A stretch of 64,000 nt of DNA from Chloroflexota bacterium. Lineage in GTDB: Bacteria; Chloroflexota; Anaerolineae; UBA4142. Within the stretch, counting starts at the first letter, position 1, and the number at the start of each line of letters is the position of its first letter. The notes under the pieces are model-generated. The model was not told the DNA's origin. It worked only from the letters and a program-made list of their open reading frames with translations, and searched no databases. The position numbers and the translations under genes were made by a program. Where the stretch lies: the NCBI GenBank assembly GCA_016208315.1, contig JACQYF010000209.1, positions 54,987-118,986 on the forward strand, written 5' to 3'. Shown piece after piece: positions 16,456 through 25,611 of the stretch.

Positions 16456-16740
16456 ATGGCAATTGAGATGACGCAGGTGGCCCAAGAACTGGCGATGAAC
16501 GAGGACGAGTTGATGCGCGAGGCGCTTCGTGCGCTCTTGCGGGCCAAGATACACTCGCTGGATGCAGAACGGCGATCACGCTGCGCCAAGTTCGGGGTAA
16601 GTTCTCTCCAGGAGATGGACGAACTGGTTAGATCAGGGAGCGTCGCAGAAGAAGACATCTTAGATGACTTTCAAAACGTAGATTACCTTACAAATCGCAT
16701 GAAGCGGCTACAGCAGTTAATTGGGGGAGACTCTGAATGA
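16456..16740 (+). CDS. Small antitoxin-like protein, no partner toxin
   Basis: 94 residues, acidic and helical. It starts with an HTH/ribbon-like MAIEMTQVAQELAM region and ends in a predicted coiled coil (LTNRMKRLQQLIGG). The pattern 'LLRAKIHSLDAERRSRCAKFGVSS...MDELVRSG' resembles short proteins annotated as antitoxins in archaea, cyanobacteria and Chloroflexota, which are usually next to a toxin gene. Here no toxin is present. Instead its last codon overlaps the argF start (ATGA, 16737-16740). GAGGT lies upstream of the ATG. It may be an orphan antitoxin. Confidence 0.65.
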   Translation: MAIEMTQVAQELAMNEDELMREALRALLRAKIHSLDAERRSRCAKFGVSSLQEMDELVRSGSVAEEDILDDFQNVDYLTNRMKRLQQLIGGDSE

Positions 16741-17675
16741 AAGACCTGCTCACAATTGGCGACCTATCGGCGGCGGAACTCAAGCAGTATCTAGACACGG
16801 CGAAGAAACTTAAAGCCGAATGGCGCAAGACCGGCAACAAACCGATTCTCAAGAACAAGACGCTCGCCATGGTTTTCCAAAAACCGTCGCTGCGCACGCG
16901 CGTTTCTTTCGATATGGCGATGCTGCACCTCGGCGGTCAGGCGCTCTACTTGTCGCCGAATGAGATTGGTTTGGGGCAGCGTGAGAGTATTGCGGACGTT
17001 TCGCGCGTGCTGGCGCGTTACGTGGATGGCATCATGGCGCGCGTTTTTGCGCACGCGCACGTGATCGAGTTGGCGCAGTATGCGCGCGTGCCGGTCATCA
17101 ACGGCCTCTCGGATTGGGAGCATCCCTGCCAGGCGCTCGCCGACGCGTTGACGATTGTCGAGTGTTTTGGCAAGTTGAAAGGTCTCAAGGTCGTTTTCTT
17201 GGGCGATGGCAACAACGTCGCGCGGTCGCTGATGTTTGCCTGCGCGTTGGGCGGCGCCGAATTTGTGTGCGCGACGCCCAAGGGCTATTCGCTCGATGAG
17301 CCATCGGTAGACAAGGCGCGGGCGATGGGCGGCGCGGTAACCGTCACGGACGATCCGCAAGCCGCCGCCGAGAACGCGGATGTGCTCTACACCGACGTGT
17401 GGGCGAGCATGGGACAGGAGCAAGAAGCCGCCGAGCGCGCCAAGATTTTTCCGCCGTTCCAGATCAACGCGGCTCTCGTCGCGCGCGCCAAACCGAAATC
17501 CATTGTCTTGCACTGCTTGCCTGCCCACCGCGGCGCCGAGATCACCGACGACGCGATGGACGGCCCGCACTCGGTTGTCTTCGACCAAGCCGAGAACCGG
17601 ATGCACGCGCAAAAGGCCGTGCTGGCGTTGCTAATGGGCGGCAAGAAGCCGGTGACCAAGCGTAAAAAGTCGTAA
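16737..17675 (+). CDS. argF: Ornithine carbamoyltransferase
   Basis: Forms citrulline from ornithine and carbamoyl phosphate in arginine synthesis. 312 residues, normal. Carbamoyl-phosphate site SLRTRVSF (about 44-51; Leu replaces the usual Thr in S-T-R-T-R), HPCQALAD (about 126-133), the ornithine-binding region and HCLPAHRG (about 259-266). ATG overlaps the stop of the small upstream gene. The stop codon TAA is the first three bases of a TAATTCG tandem repeat. No other arg gene is nearby. Confidence 0.95.
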   Translation: MKDLLTIGDLSAAELKQYLDTAKKLKAEWRKTGNKPILKNKTLAMVFQKPSLRTRVSFDMAMLHLGGQALYLSPNEIGLGQRESIADVSRVLARYVDGIMARVFAHAHVIELAQYARVPVINGLSDWEHPCQALADALTIVECFGKLKGLKVVFLGDGNNVARSLMFACALGGAEFVCATPKGYSLDEPSVDKARAMGGAVTVTDDPQAAAENADVLYTDVWASMGQEQEAAERAKIFPPFQINAALVARAKPKSIVLHCLPAHRGAEITDDAMDGPHSVVFDQAENRMHAQKAVLALLMGGKKPVTKRKKS

Positions 17676-17710
17676 TTCGTAATTCGTAAATCTGAAATCT
17701 GTAATCTGCG
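17673..17710 (+). repeat. TAATTCG heptamers followed by AATCTG octamers
   Basis: TAATTCG x2 (17673-17686), then TAAATCTG-AAATCTG-TAATCTG-CG up to the ATG of the TPR gene. It supplies the argF stop codon and fills the entire spacer between the genes. Confidence 0.85.
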
Positions 17711-19927
17711 ATGCCAAGCAATAAGACCGTATTTCAGGACGCCATCAAAAAAGGGCATAATGCCGCGTGGGATCGGCAATGGGCCAAGGCCATTGCCGAG
17801 TACAAGCGCGCGTCGGTTGAATTCCCGGAAGATGTGACCGTGCATTTGAGTCTGGCGCACGCGCTGGAGGAATCCGGCCAGGTGGAGAACGCGCTGCACG
17901 AATGTCGCATCGCCGCCAAGCTTCAGCCGCACGACCCCCTGCCTTTGATGCGCGTCGCAAAGCTGCAAGAGCGCCTGCAACACCACAGCGAGGCCGCCGG
18001 CACGTACTTGGCGATTGCCGAGCTTTACGTTTCGCAAAAAGCGATGGGCAAGGCGGTCGAGGTGTGGCAAAAGGCCGCCGCGCTCGAACCGGATCGGACG
18101 GACGTGCATCAGCGCCTCGCCGAGGTATACGAGCAGGGCGCGCATCATTCGCTGGCGGCCAAAGAGTTCCTGGCGCTCGCGCGCATATATCACAAGCGCG
18201 GCGATTTGCCCAAGGCGATCGGCGCGGTGCAGCAGGCGCTGAAACTCGACTCGCAGAACTCGGCCGCGCAGCAGTTGAACGACCAATTGACCCGCGGCGA
18301 ACAATTGCCCAGCCAGGAGACCATGGCGAGTCCGGTAGACCAGGCCCAGAAAGCCGCGCTCTCGCGTCTCGCCGAAACGTTGTTGGAAGAGCGGCCGAGT
18401 GGGGCCAAGCCGGATGCTGCCGAGGGCTTGCGCGGCGGGGAAACCCCTGCGCTGAGTCAGGCCGAGACCGATGCTTTGATCGCGCGCGCCGTGGATGCCC
18501 AGTCCCAGCATCGCGTGGCGGAGGCGGTGGAGGCCTATCGCAAGTTGTTGGACGCCGGCGTGCAGCGTCCCGAGGTGAAATTCAATCTCGGCCTGCTTTA
18601 TTTCGAGACGATGCGATACGACGATGCGATCACATGGCTGCGCGAGACCATCGCCGACCCGAACTATGCGCTGGCGAGCCATTTCGCCCTCGGCCAATGC
18701 TACCGCGCGCGCGGCGACGTGGACGCGGCCGTCGAGCATTTCCTTCAAGTGACCAAAATCGTTGACCTGGGCAGCGTGCGCCGCGAGCAGGCGGACGAGT
18801 TGATCTCGGTGTACGAAGGTTTGGCGGAGAGCTATGTCGCCAAGGGCGACCGTGAACAGGCGGAATCCTTTAGCCGCGCGCTCGAAGAATTTTTGACCAG
18901 CAAGGGCTGGGAAGACAAGGTCCGCGAGGTCCGGCACCATCTCGAAGCGCTCCACGACGATGGCGGCCAAGTCAGTCTCGCCGAAGTCATCAAGATTCCC
19001 GAATCGGACAAAGTGCTTGAGTCCCTCGCGCTGTCGCAAGAATATTTGCGGCGCGGCAAGTTTCAGGCCGCCGGCGAAGAGTGCTTTCGCGCCATCGAAC
19101 TGGCGCCGACTTATCTGCCCGCGCACGTGCGACTGGCCGAGGTGCTGACCAAAGCGGGACAGTTGGAGGACGCGCGCGTCAAGTATCAAACGCTGGCCGA
19201 ATTGACCGCGGCGCGCGGCGACTTGCATCACGCCGAAAGCTTCTATCGTAATCTCTTGAAAATATCTCCCAACGACGTCGGCGAGCGTTCCAAGCTCATT
19301 GACGTTCTGAGCCGGCAGGGCCGCGTGGACGCCGCGCTCGAAGAGTATCTGGAACTGGGCGCCGGCTACGCGCGCGCCGAGCAGTGGGACAAGGCCGCGG
19401 AGAAATTTGCCGAAGGGCTGCGCTTGGCCGCGCGTTCTGGAATCACCGGCGCGCTGGCGATGAACTTGCGCCATCAACTGGCCCAAGCGCGCACGCGCCA
19501 GGGCGATCTCAAGAATGCCCTCTTGGTTTATCAAGAGCTCCGGCAGCAATCGCCCGAGGACGAACGCGCGCACTTGTACGTGATTGATCTGGAATTTCGC
19601 TTGAGCCTGACCACCGCGGCGCTGCGTGACCTCGAAGAGCTGATCGCGCGCTATCGCACGCGGAACGAACCGCAAAAAGCGGTCGCGGTGCTGGAGGATC
19701 TGGCGCAAAGCCATCCGACCCAGGTTGCCCCGCGGGCGTGGCTCGCGCAGATTTACATCAACATCGGGGAAAAGGATAAAGCCATCAGCGCGCTCGACGC
19801 ATTGGGCGAATTGCAGCTCAGCATGGGGCAAAAGCAAGCGGCTGCGGCGACGGTCCGCCAGATTATTGCCATGCATCCGCTGCGCGTTGAGGAGTACAAG
19901 CAACTGCTGCAACAGATTGTGGGATAG
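17711..19927 (+). CDS. TPR-repeat protein
   Basis: 738 residues made almost entirely of tetratricopeptide-like 34-residue helical pairs (for example AIAEYKRASVEFPEDVTVHL near 28 and PEVKFNLGLLYFETMRYDDAI near 283). No signal peptide or membrane segment is visible, so it is a cytoplasmic scaffold or adaptor. It lies directly upstream of cdaA (9 nt) and may be co-transcribed with the c-di-AMP genes. Partner unknown. ATG start. Confidence 0.9.
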   Translation: MPSNKTVFQDAIKKGHNAAWDRQWAKAIAEYKRASVEFPEDVTVHLSLAHALEESGQVENALHECRIAAKLQPHDPLPLMRVAKLQERLQHHSEAAGTYLAIAELYVSQKAMGKAVEVWQKAAALEPDRTDVHQRLAEVYEQGAHHSLAAKEFLALARIYHKRGDLPKAIGAVQQALKLDSQNSAAQQLNDQLTRGEQLPSQETMASPVDQAQKAALSRLAETLLEERPSGAKPDAAEGLRGGETPALSQAETDALIARAVDAQSQHRVAEAVEAYRKLLDAGVQRPEVKFNLGLLYFETMRYDDAITWLRETIADPNYALASHFALGQCYRARGDVDAAVEHFLQVTKIVDLGSVRREQADELISVYEGLAESYVAKGDREQAESFSRALEEFLTSKGWEDKVREVRHHLEALHDDGGQVSLAEVIKIPESDKVLESLALSQEYLRRGKFQAAGEECFRAIELAPTYLPAHVRLAEVLTKAGQLEDARVKYQTLAELTAARGDLHHAESFYRNLLKISPNDVGERSKLIDVLSRQGRVDAALEEYLELGAGYARAEQWDKAAEKFAEGLRLAARSGITGALAMNLRHQLAQARTRQGDLKNALLVYQELRQQSPEDERAHLYVIDLEFRLSLTTAALRDLEELIARYRTRNEPQKAVAVLEDLAQSHPTQVAPRAWLAQIYINIGEKDKAISALDALGELQLSMGQKQAAAATVRQIIAMHPLRVEEYKQLLQQIVG

Positions 19928-19936
19928 AGGACTGCC

Positions 19937-20749
19937 TTGAGTACGATCGCCGAACTGTTGGCGCATCTGACAATTTCCAGCATCCTGGACATTCTGCTCG
20001 TCGCCCTCGTTTTTTACGGGCTTTTTTATCTCATTCAGGGCACACGCGCAGTTCAATTACTGCGTGGGATTTTGCTGGTTATTTTTCTAGCCGTGTTGGC
20101 GAGCAATCTTTTTCAACTCACGGCCTTTAGTTGGCTTATTCGCAATTCGGTCCCCGCGCTTTTGGTCGCGATTCCCGTGATCTTTCAGCCCGAGCTGCGC
20201 CGCGCCCTGGAACGTCTGGGCCGTCCCGGGTCCCTGCTCGCGCGCCGGAGCAGTTCGACCGCGCAGATCGTCAGCACGATTTCGCGCAGCGTGGGCGAGC
20301 TGGCGAAGAATCGCTCTGGCGCGCTGATCGTTTTGGAGGGGCGGACCGGTTTGCAGGATTTCGTGGATACGGGGACGGTGCTCGACGCGCGCGCGTCGGC
20401 GGACTTGCTGCTCTCCATCTTTTACAAGAACACGGCCTTGCACGACGGCGCGGTCATCATTCGCGAGGAACGCGTCGCGGCGGCGGCCTGTATGCTGCCG
20501 CTATCCGAGAGTCCCTCGCTGGAACGCGACCTGGGCACGCGCCACCGCGCGGCCGTCGGGGTGACCGAAGGCACGGACGCGATCGCGATCGTCGTCTCAG
20601 AAGAGACGGGCGCGATTTCCGTGGCGTACAATGGCCGCTTGGTGCGGCGGCTGGACGAGGGCGAGCTGAATCGCTTGCTGCACCGTCTGTACCATCCGCC
20701 CAATACGGTTGAGCATTGGTGGAGCCACAACGGCTCCGAGAAACGCTAG
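19937..20749 (+). CDS. cdaA: Diadenylate cyclase CdaA
   Basis: Membrane-bound enzyme making cyclic di-AMP from two ATP. 270 residues: three N-terminal membrane segments (about 14-75), then the DisA_N (DAC) domain with LHDGAVIIRE (Asp-Gly-Ala, about 173-182) and the phosphate-binding RHRAAVG (about 201-207). TTG start at 19937, the only one giving the complete membrane region. It is followed immediately by cdaR, the usual regulator. The pair supports a c-di-AMP-dependent osmotic or cell-wall control system. Confidence 0.95.
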   Translation: MSTIAELLAHLTISSILDILLVALVFYGLFYLIQGTRAVQLLRGILLVIFLAVLASNLFQLTAFSWLIRNSVPALLVAIPVIFQPELRRALERLGRPGSLLARRSSSTAQIVSTISRSVGELAKNRSGALIVLEGRTGLQDFVDTGTVLDARASADLLLSIFYKNTALHDGAVIIREERVAAAACMLPLSESPSLERDLGTRHRAAVGVTEGTDAIAIVVSEETGAISVAYNGRLVRRLDEGELNRLLHRLYHPPNTVEHWWSHNGSEKR

Positions 20750-22135
20750 ATGACAAGCACATTGAGCCGCAGAGTCAATTCAATTATCATGGCGCTGCTC
20801 CTGGCCGCCATCGTTTGGTCGGTAGCGACGAGCGAAGCGAATCCAAGCCGGGAAGCCCTCTATCCGGAAACACTGCCGATTGAGATTGTCAACATTCCCG
20901 ATGGGCTGACCGTTTACCAGAGGTCGGCGACGATCGTGCGCCTGCGGATTCGCGCGCCCCAAGCCAATTGGGATCAATTGACGTCCCGATCGTTCAGAAT
21001 TCTGGCCGATTTGCAGGGCTACAATGTCGGCTTGCAACAGGTGCCGCTCAAGTTTCAGATTGCCGACCCGCAAGTGACGGTCATCTCGAGCGAGCCATCC
21101 GCCATCGGAATTCGCCTCGAGCAGGTGAAATCGCGGACGTTGGATGTACACAGCTATGTGCTCGACGGCGTGCCCCTCGGCTTTACCTCGCGGACGCCGG
21201 TCGTCAACCCGGCCCAAGTCACGGTGAGCGGCGCGGGAATTCTCGTGGACCAGCTGGCTGAAGTGGCCGCGGATGTTTTCCTGCGCGGCGCGAAAACGCC
21301 CGTCGAACGCGAGGTCACGTTGGTCGCGCGCGATGCGCAGGGCAACACGGTTCAAGGTGTGACGATCGCGCCGGCGACCGCGACGGTGGATGTGCAGATC
21401 GAGCAGCGCGTGGGGTACAAGGATGTTTCGATCAAGGCCATCTTAAAGGGCGCGCCCGCGCCCGGTTTTTGGGTGAGCAACATTGTCGTCACGCCCTCCG
21501 CCGTGACGGTCGTGGGCAGCGCCGATGTTCTTGAGAAAATCGCCGGGTTTGTGGAAACCAACCAGGTTGACGTGACGGGCGCGACGGCCGACGTGACCAA
21601 GCGCGTGGCCTTGTCGCTGCCCGAGAGTGTGTCCGGCTTGAACAACGAAGGCGCGACGGTCCAGGTTTCGATCACGCCGATTCTCGGCGGCCAAACCGTT
21701 CCGCGCCGAGTGGTCGTGCAAGGGTTGCGGCGCGGCTTGGCGGCGTCTACCTCGCCCGCGCAAGTAGATGTCATTTTGTCGGGCCCCCTGCCGATTTTGC
21801 AAAATCTGTCCCCGGACGATGTTCAGGTCGTCGTGGATGCTTCCGGGTTGGGCCCAGGCACTTTTCAGTTGAAACCGCGTGTGCCCGTCGTGCCCGACGC
21901 GCTGCGGGTCGGGAGTATTGTGCCGGATTCGGTCCAGGTCGTGTTGACGGAAGTGGTCTCGATCATCCCGTCAACGCCGACCGTGGCGCGCACGCCCACG
22001 CTGCCATTTTCACTGCCGATTTCCTCGACCCTGCAAACGCCGACGATCCGGGCAACGGTTACGGCGACGCTGCGCGCCCCTAGCACGATGACGATTACTG
22101 CAACCCGAGCCACGGCCACGACCCCATCCCGATGA
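20750..22135 (+). CDS. cdaR: YbbR-domain protein CdaR
   Basis: 461 residues: one N-terminal membrane anchor (about 10-27), then four repeating YbbR-like beta domains outside the membrane. Each has a V-x-V-x-G-x-x-x-x-x-x-I pattern (for example PAQVTVSGAGILVDQLAEV and PSAVTVVGSADVLEKIAGF). A Thr-rich tail (about 405-461) follows. CdaR proteins bind and modulate CdaA. ATG follows the cdaA stop with no gap. The 3' end overlaps the next gene by ATGA (22132-22135). Confidence 0.92.
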   Translation: MTSTLSRRVNSIIMALLLAAIVWSVATSEANPSREALYPETLPIEIVNIPDGLTVYQRSATIVRLRIRAPQANWDQLTSRSFRILADLQGYNVGLQQVPLKFQIADPQVTVISSEPSAIGIRLEQVKSRTLDVHSYVLDGVPLGFTSRTPVVNPAQVTVSGAGILVDQLAEVAADVFLRGAKTPVEREVTLVARDAQGNTVQGVTIAPATATVDVQIEQRVGYKDVSIKAILKGAPAPGFWVSNIVVTPSAVTVVGSADVLEKIAGFVETNQVDVTGATADVTKRVALSLPESVSGLNNEGATVQVSITPILGGQTVPRRVVVQGLRRGLAASTSPAQVDVILSGPLPILQNLSPDDVQVVVDASGLGPGTFQLKPRVPVVPDALRVGSIVPDSVQVVLTEVVSIIPSTPTVARTPTLPFSLPISSTLQTPTIRATVTATLRAPSTMTITATRATATTPSR

Positions 22136-24978
22136 ATCTCTTCCGCCGAATTCGATTGGAACTGGAGCGCAACAAGAGTGATTGTCTAGCCGTTGTTTTC
22201 CTCGCCGCTTGGCCCCTGATTTTCTTTTGGCCCGCCGCGCTGCGGCAAGCGGTCTTTTCGTTCGGCGATATTTTTCTCTTCTTTTACCCTACCCATTTGG
22301 CTTTCGCGAACGCGCTGCGCGCCGGACGACTGCCCATGTGGGAACCGAGAATCCTCGCCGGTTTCCCGCTCTATGCCGAAGGCCAAATCGGCGCGTTCTA
22401 TCCGACGCATCCCTTGCTCTACGGGCTGCTGCCAATTGACATCGCGACCAATTACGATATTTTGATGCACCTTGCGTGGGTCGCGGTTGGAACCTACATT
22501 CTGGCGCGCACGTTGAACCTGCAGCGACCGAGCGCCTTCCTCGCCGCGTTCGCCTTTAGCACCGGCGGTTTTTTCTTTGCCCGCTTGCAGCACATGAGCG
22601 TGCTCGCCACGGCGTCGTGGCTGCCGTGGTTGATGTGGGCCTGGGAAATGTACGAGCGCGAACGCGATCTGGGCAAACGCTTGCGCTGGTTCGCGCTGCT
22701 CGCCATCATGAGCGCGATTCAGTTGCTCGGCGGGCATCCGCAATTTGCCTTTTCGAGCGCGCTGCTGTTGTCGCTGTATGCGGTCGTGCGGTGGAAGCGG
22801 GGCCTCACCCCCTACCCCCGCACCCCCTCCCCCCTCTCCTGGTTTGAACTTCAAAACCAGGAGAGGGGGGAGGGGGCTGGGGAGAGGGGGGTGAGGTTTG
22901 AATATTTCGATTTCACCCGCCTCATCCCGCTCGCGCTCTTTTTTGCGATTGGCGTGGCGATCACGGCCGTGCAGCTCATTCCCACCTTTGAGTTGGCCGG
23001 GTTCACGAATCGCGCAAGCGGTTTGGAGTCGCGTTTTTTCAACGCGTTCTCGCTGCGGCCGATTCACTACCTCATGCTCTTTCACCCGTTCCTTCAAGGC
23101 GATCCGTTCCCACAAGTTTCCGTCGAAGTGATGGGTTACGTTGGCTTCCTCGTCTTGATCCTCGCGATGGGCGCGCCGCTGATGCGCCGCGACCGGCGCG
23201 TGGTTTTCTTCACCGTGATCGCGCTCGTCGCGCTGTTCCTGGGTTTGGGCGACCAGAATATTTTCTACCGCGCCCTGCGCCACTTGCCCCTGTTCAACTA
23301 CTTTCGCGTCCCTTCGCGCTTTCTATACTGGTACACGTTTGCCGCGGCCATGCTCGCCGGCATCGCGTTCGATTACTTGCTGACGCGCGCCAAGGTCACC
23401 GCGCAGATTACGCGTGGCCAAAAGATCGCGGCGGCGATTTTTGCGCTGCTCATCGCGGTCATCGTTGGCGTCGTACCGAGTGTGCCGCTCAATGTATGGC
23501 TCTCGCTGTGGGTTTGGCTGCCGCTGGTGTTCGCGTTCGTCACGTGCTGGATCATTTTGGGCGCGCGGCGCGGCTTGTTCACGCGCACGACCTTGGTCAC
23601 GTTGGTTTTGGGGCTGACGGTGGTTGACCTCGCGCTCTTCGCCGCCGTTTACGCCAAGACGTATGATTCGACCACGACGGTCACCGATTTCTATCGCCCG
23701 CCGGATTCGCTGGCCGCGCTCAAGGGTCTCTCGCCGCAAGAAGGCCGCGTGACGACCAGTCTGTGGATTTTTCCGTGGCAAGGCGTGATGCGCGAGAGTC
23801 TGTATCCCAATATCTCGCTCATCTACGGCGTGCCGAGCGCGGTGGGCTACACGCCGTTGATTCCGCAGCGCACCGGCGATTATCTGGAAAACATGACCGC
23901 GCCGCTGTTCAACTTGATGAACATTCGCTATTTGCTCGTTCCGCAACTCCTGCCGGTAGATGCGGACACCGAAGGCGGCGACGTGTATAACAAGTTCAAT
24001 CTCAACCCGGCGGGCCGCGATGTCGCGATTCCCCCGACGGCCGCAGTGAAACTCAAGATCACATCGTCCACGGCTCAATCGGTGGATTGGAAGATCGGCT
24101 CGACGGTCGCGGACATTTATCTCACGGCCCAAGGTGGGAATGTGATCCAATTGGCGCTGCGCTCGGGCCAGGATACGGCCGAATGGGCTTTTGAGCGCAG
24201 CGATGTGCGCCGCGTGATTCCCTATCCCATGCCCACCGTCGCGACCACGTATTCGGCGCGCTCGGCGTTCCCGACCGAAGCGCACAATGGGCACACCTTC
24301 CTCGCCGAATTCGATTTGACGCGCGGCGGCCCGCCCCCGGTCATTACGGGTCTGTATGTCTATCCCAAAGTGGAGGAAGGGCTGCTCTATATCGAACGCG
24401 TGATGCTGGTGACGCCCGAGGGCCAAGAAGTTTCCGTTGCCCGCCTAGCCGGGCGCGACGATCAGACGTTGATTTATCGCACGAACGACGTGGCGATTTT
24501 CGAAAACCCGGACGTGCTGCCCCGCGCGTTTCTCGTCCACGACGCGCGCGTTGCCGACGACCAAGCCGCGGAACAAGAAATGCTTCGCGATGATTTCAAG
24601 CCACGGCAGACGCTCTTGCTGGCCGATGGCGAACCGGTCCACGCGGGTGATGTCCAGCGCGACGACGAGCAGGTCCGCATCGTCGAATACGAGAACGAGC
24701 GCGTCGTCCTATCGGTGCGCGCGAGCGCGGAGGGCTATGTCTTGCTGAGCGATGCCTGGTTCCCGGGTTGGGTGGCGCGGCTGGACGGCGTGCAAGTTCC
24801 GATCCGGCGCGCCGATTTGATCTTTCGCGCGGTGCGCGTCGGCCCGGGCGAACATCGCCTCGAATTCGAGTATCGTCCGCAATCCTTGTACGTGGGCGCG
24901 GCCGTGAGCGGCGCGGCGCTCTTGGTCGTCGCGGGCATTTGGATTGGCAGTCGACGCGTGCGTCGTGTTGATATATAA
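22132..24978 (+). CDS. YfhO-like polytopic membrane protein (putative lipid-linked sugar transferase)
   Basis: 948 residues: about 12 N-terminal membrane segments (to about 505) and a large beta-rich C-terminal domain (about 520-920) with a last membrane helix (about 922-942). Organisation is that of the YfhO/GT-C-like family, which glycosylates envelope polymers in Firmicutes. Residues 224-257 (GLTPYPRTPSPLSWF... and E-R-G-E-G-A-G) are encoded by an in-frame copy of the family P palindrome. They interrupt a loop before a membrane helix, low-complexity and unlike the rest of the protein. ATG overlaps the cdaR stop by 4 nt, implying coupling with c-di-AMP genes. Confidence 0.85.
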   Translation: MNLFRRIRLELERNKSDCLAVVFLAAWPLIFFWPAALRQAVFSFGDIFLFFYPTHLAFANALRAGRLPMWEPRILAGFPLYAEGQIGAFYPTHPLLYGLLPIDIATNYDILMHLAWVAVGTYILARTLNLQRPSAFLAAFAFSTGGFFFARLQHMSVLATASWLPWLMWAWEMYERERDLGKRLRWFALLAIMSAIQLLGGHPQFAFSSALLLSLYAVVRWKRGLTPYPRTPSPLSWFELQNQERGEGAGERGVRFEYFDFTRLIPLALFFAIGVAITAVQLIPTFELAGFTNRASGLESRFFNAFSLRPIHYLMLFHPFLQGDPFPQVSVEVMGYVGFLVLILAMGAPLMRRDRRVVFFTVIALVALFLGLGDQNIFYRALRHLPLFNYFRVPSRFLYWYTFAAAMLAGIAFDYLLTRAKVTAQITRGQKIAAAIFALLIAVIVGVVPSVPLNVWLSLWVWLPLVFAFVTCWIILGARRGLFTRTTLVTLVLGLTVVDLALFAAVYAKTYDSTTTVTDFYRPPDSLAALKGLSPQEGRVTTSLWIFPWQGVMRESLYPNISLIYGVPSAVGYTPLIPQRTGDYLENMTAPLFNLMNIRYLLVPQLLPVDADTEGGDVYNKFNLNPAGRDVAIPPTAAVKLKITSSTAQSVDWKIGSTVADIYLTAQGGNVIQLALRSGQDTAEWAFERSDVRRVIPYPMPTVATTYSARSAFPTEAHNGHTFLAEFDLTRGGPPPVITGLYVYPKVEEGLLYIERVMLVTPEGQEVSVARLAGRDDQTLIYRTNDVAIFENPDVLPRAFLVHDARVADDQAAEQEMLRDDFKPRQTLLLADGEPVHAGDVQRDDEQVRIVEYENERVVLSVRASAEGYVLLSDAWFPGWVARLDGVQVPIRRADLIFRAVRVGPGEHRLEFEYRPQSLYVGAAVSGAALLVVAGIWIGSRRVRRVDI
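22803..22897. repeat. Palindromic repeat, family P copy B, inside a coding sequence
   Basis: About 95 bp running from CCTCACC to GGTGAGGT, with core CTCTCCTG-GTTTGAA...TTCAAAAC-CAGGAGAG. It is the same repeat as at 7523-7625 and 60813-60907. The reading frame of the YfhO-like gene stays open through it, contributing about 32 residues. Confidence 0.92.
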
Positions 24979-25008
24979 TGTGAGCAAACAGCGCGAAGGA
25001 GCATGATC

Positions 25009-25611
25009 ATGAACATCGCCAATCGTCTGATCGTCATCGTCGAGCTTTTGATTGCGATTGCCCTAATGCCCATCCTGATCGCGGTTTTGTTCTTCTCTCG
25101 TCCGCTCCTCGTTTCGAGCGTGGAGGGTATGGCACGCGGTTTGGGCGCCGGGCCGAATGTGCTCTACTCGCAAGCCATCTGCGTCGGGCTGGCCGTTTTC
25201 GTTTTTATCGTCGCCATCCTGCTGTTGTTTCTCGAACTGCACCGTCCCGGCGGACGCGCGCTGCGCGTGGAGCAAGTCACCGAAGGACAGGTCGAGGTCA
25301 CCGCGGACGCGATCGTGAATCGCCTCGAGCACGAGATTCTGCAGGTCGCGGAGGTCGTGCGCGTCAAGCCGCACGTCAGCCCGGCCAGCAAGGGCGCGGT
25401 GGATCTCTTTTTGGAGTTAGAGACGACGCCGGACGTGAACGTGCCGCAAAAGACGCAAGAAGTGATTACGCTCGCGCGCAAGGTCATGGACGAGCGGATG
25501 GGGTTAAAGGTGGGCAAGATTCACGCCCAAGTGGATTTGGTTAGGAAACTCAAGAAATCGGCCGCGCCGCCCGCCCCGCCGGCGAAGCAAGTGGACGTCG
25601 TGAATAGATGA
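25009..25611 (+). CDS. amaP: AmaP-like membrane anchor of Asp23/Gls24 protein
   Basis: 200 residues: two membrane segments (about 5-27 and 50-72), then a cytoplasmic Asp23-like domain (about 85-180; GQVEVTADAIVNRLEHEI, VNVPQKTQEVITLARKVM). AmaP anchors Asp23 to the membrane in Gram-positive bacteria; a free Asp23 gene is at 56851-57204. ATG at 25009 preferred because GGAG lies 8 nt upstream; an ATG at 25003 is only 2 nt from it. It overlaps scpB by ATGA (25608-25611). Confidence 0.82.
   Translation: MNIANRLIVIVELLIAIALMPILIAVLFFSRPLLVSSVEGMARGLGAGPNVLYSQAICVGLAVFVFIVAILLLFLELHRPGGRALRVEQVTEGQVEVTADAIVNRLEHEILQVAEVVRVKPHVSPASKGAVDLFLELETTPDVNVPQKTQEVITLARKVMDERMGLKVGKIHAQVDLVRKLKKSAAPPAPPAKQVDVVNR

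Noticed and set aside
17387..20056. 889-codon open frame on the minus strand
   Set aside because: It is antisense to argF and the TPR gene, which have clear domains. GC-rich codon use opens the opposite strand; the translation is Arg/His/Gln-rich and matches nothing.
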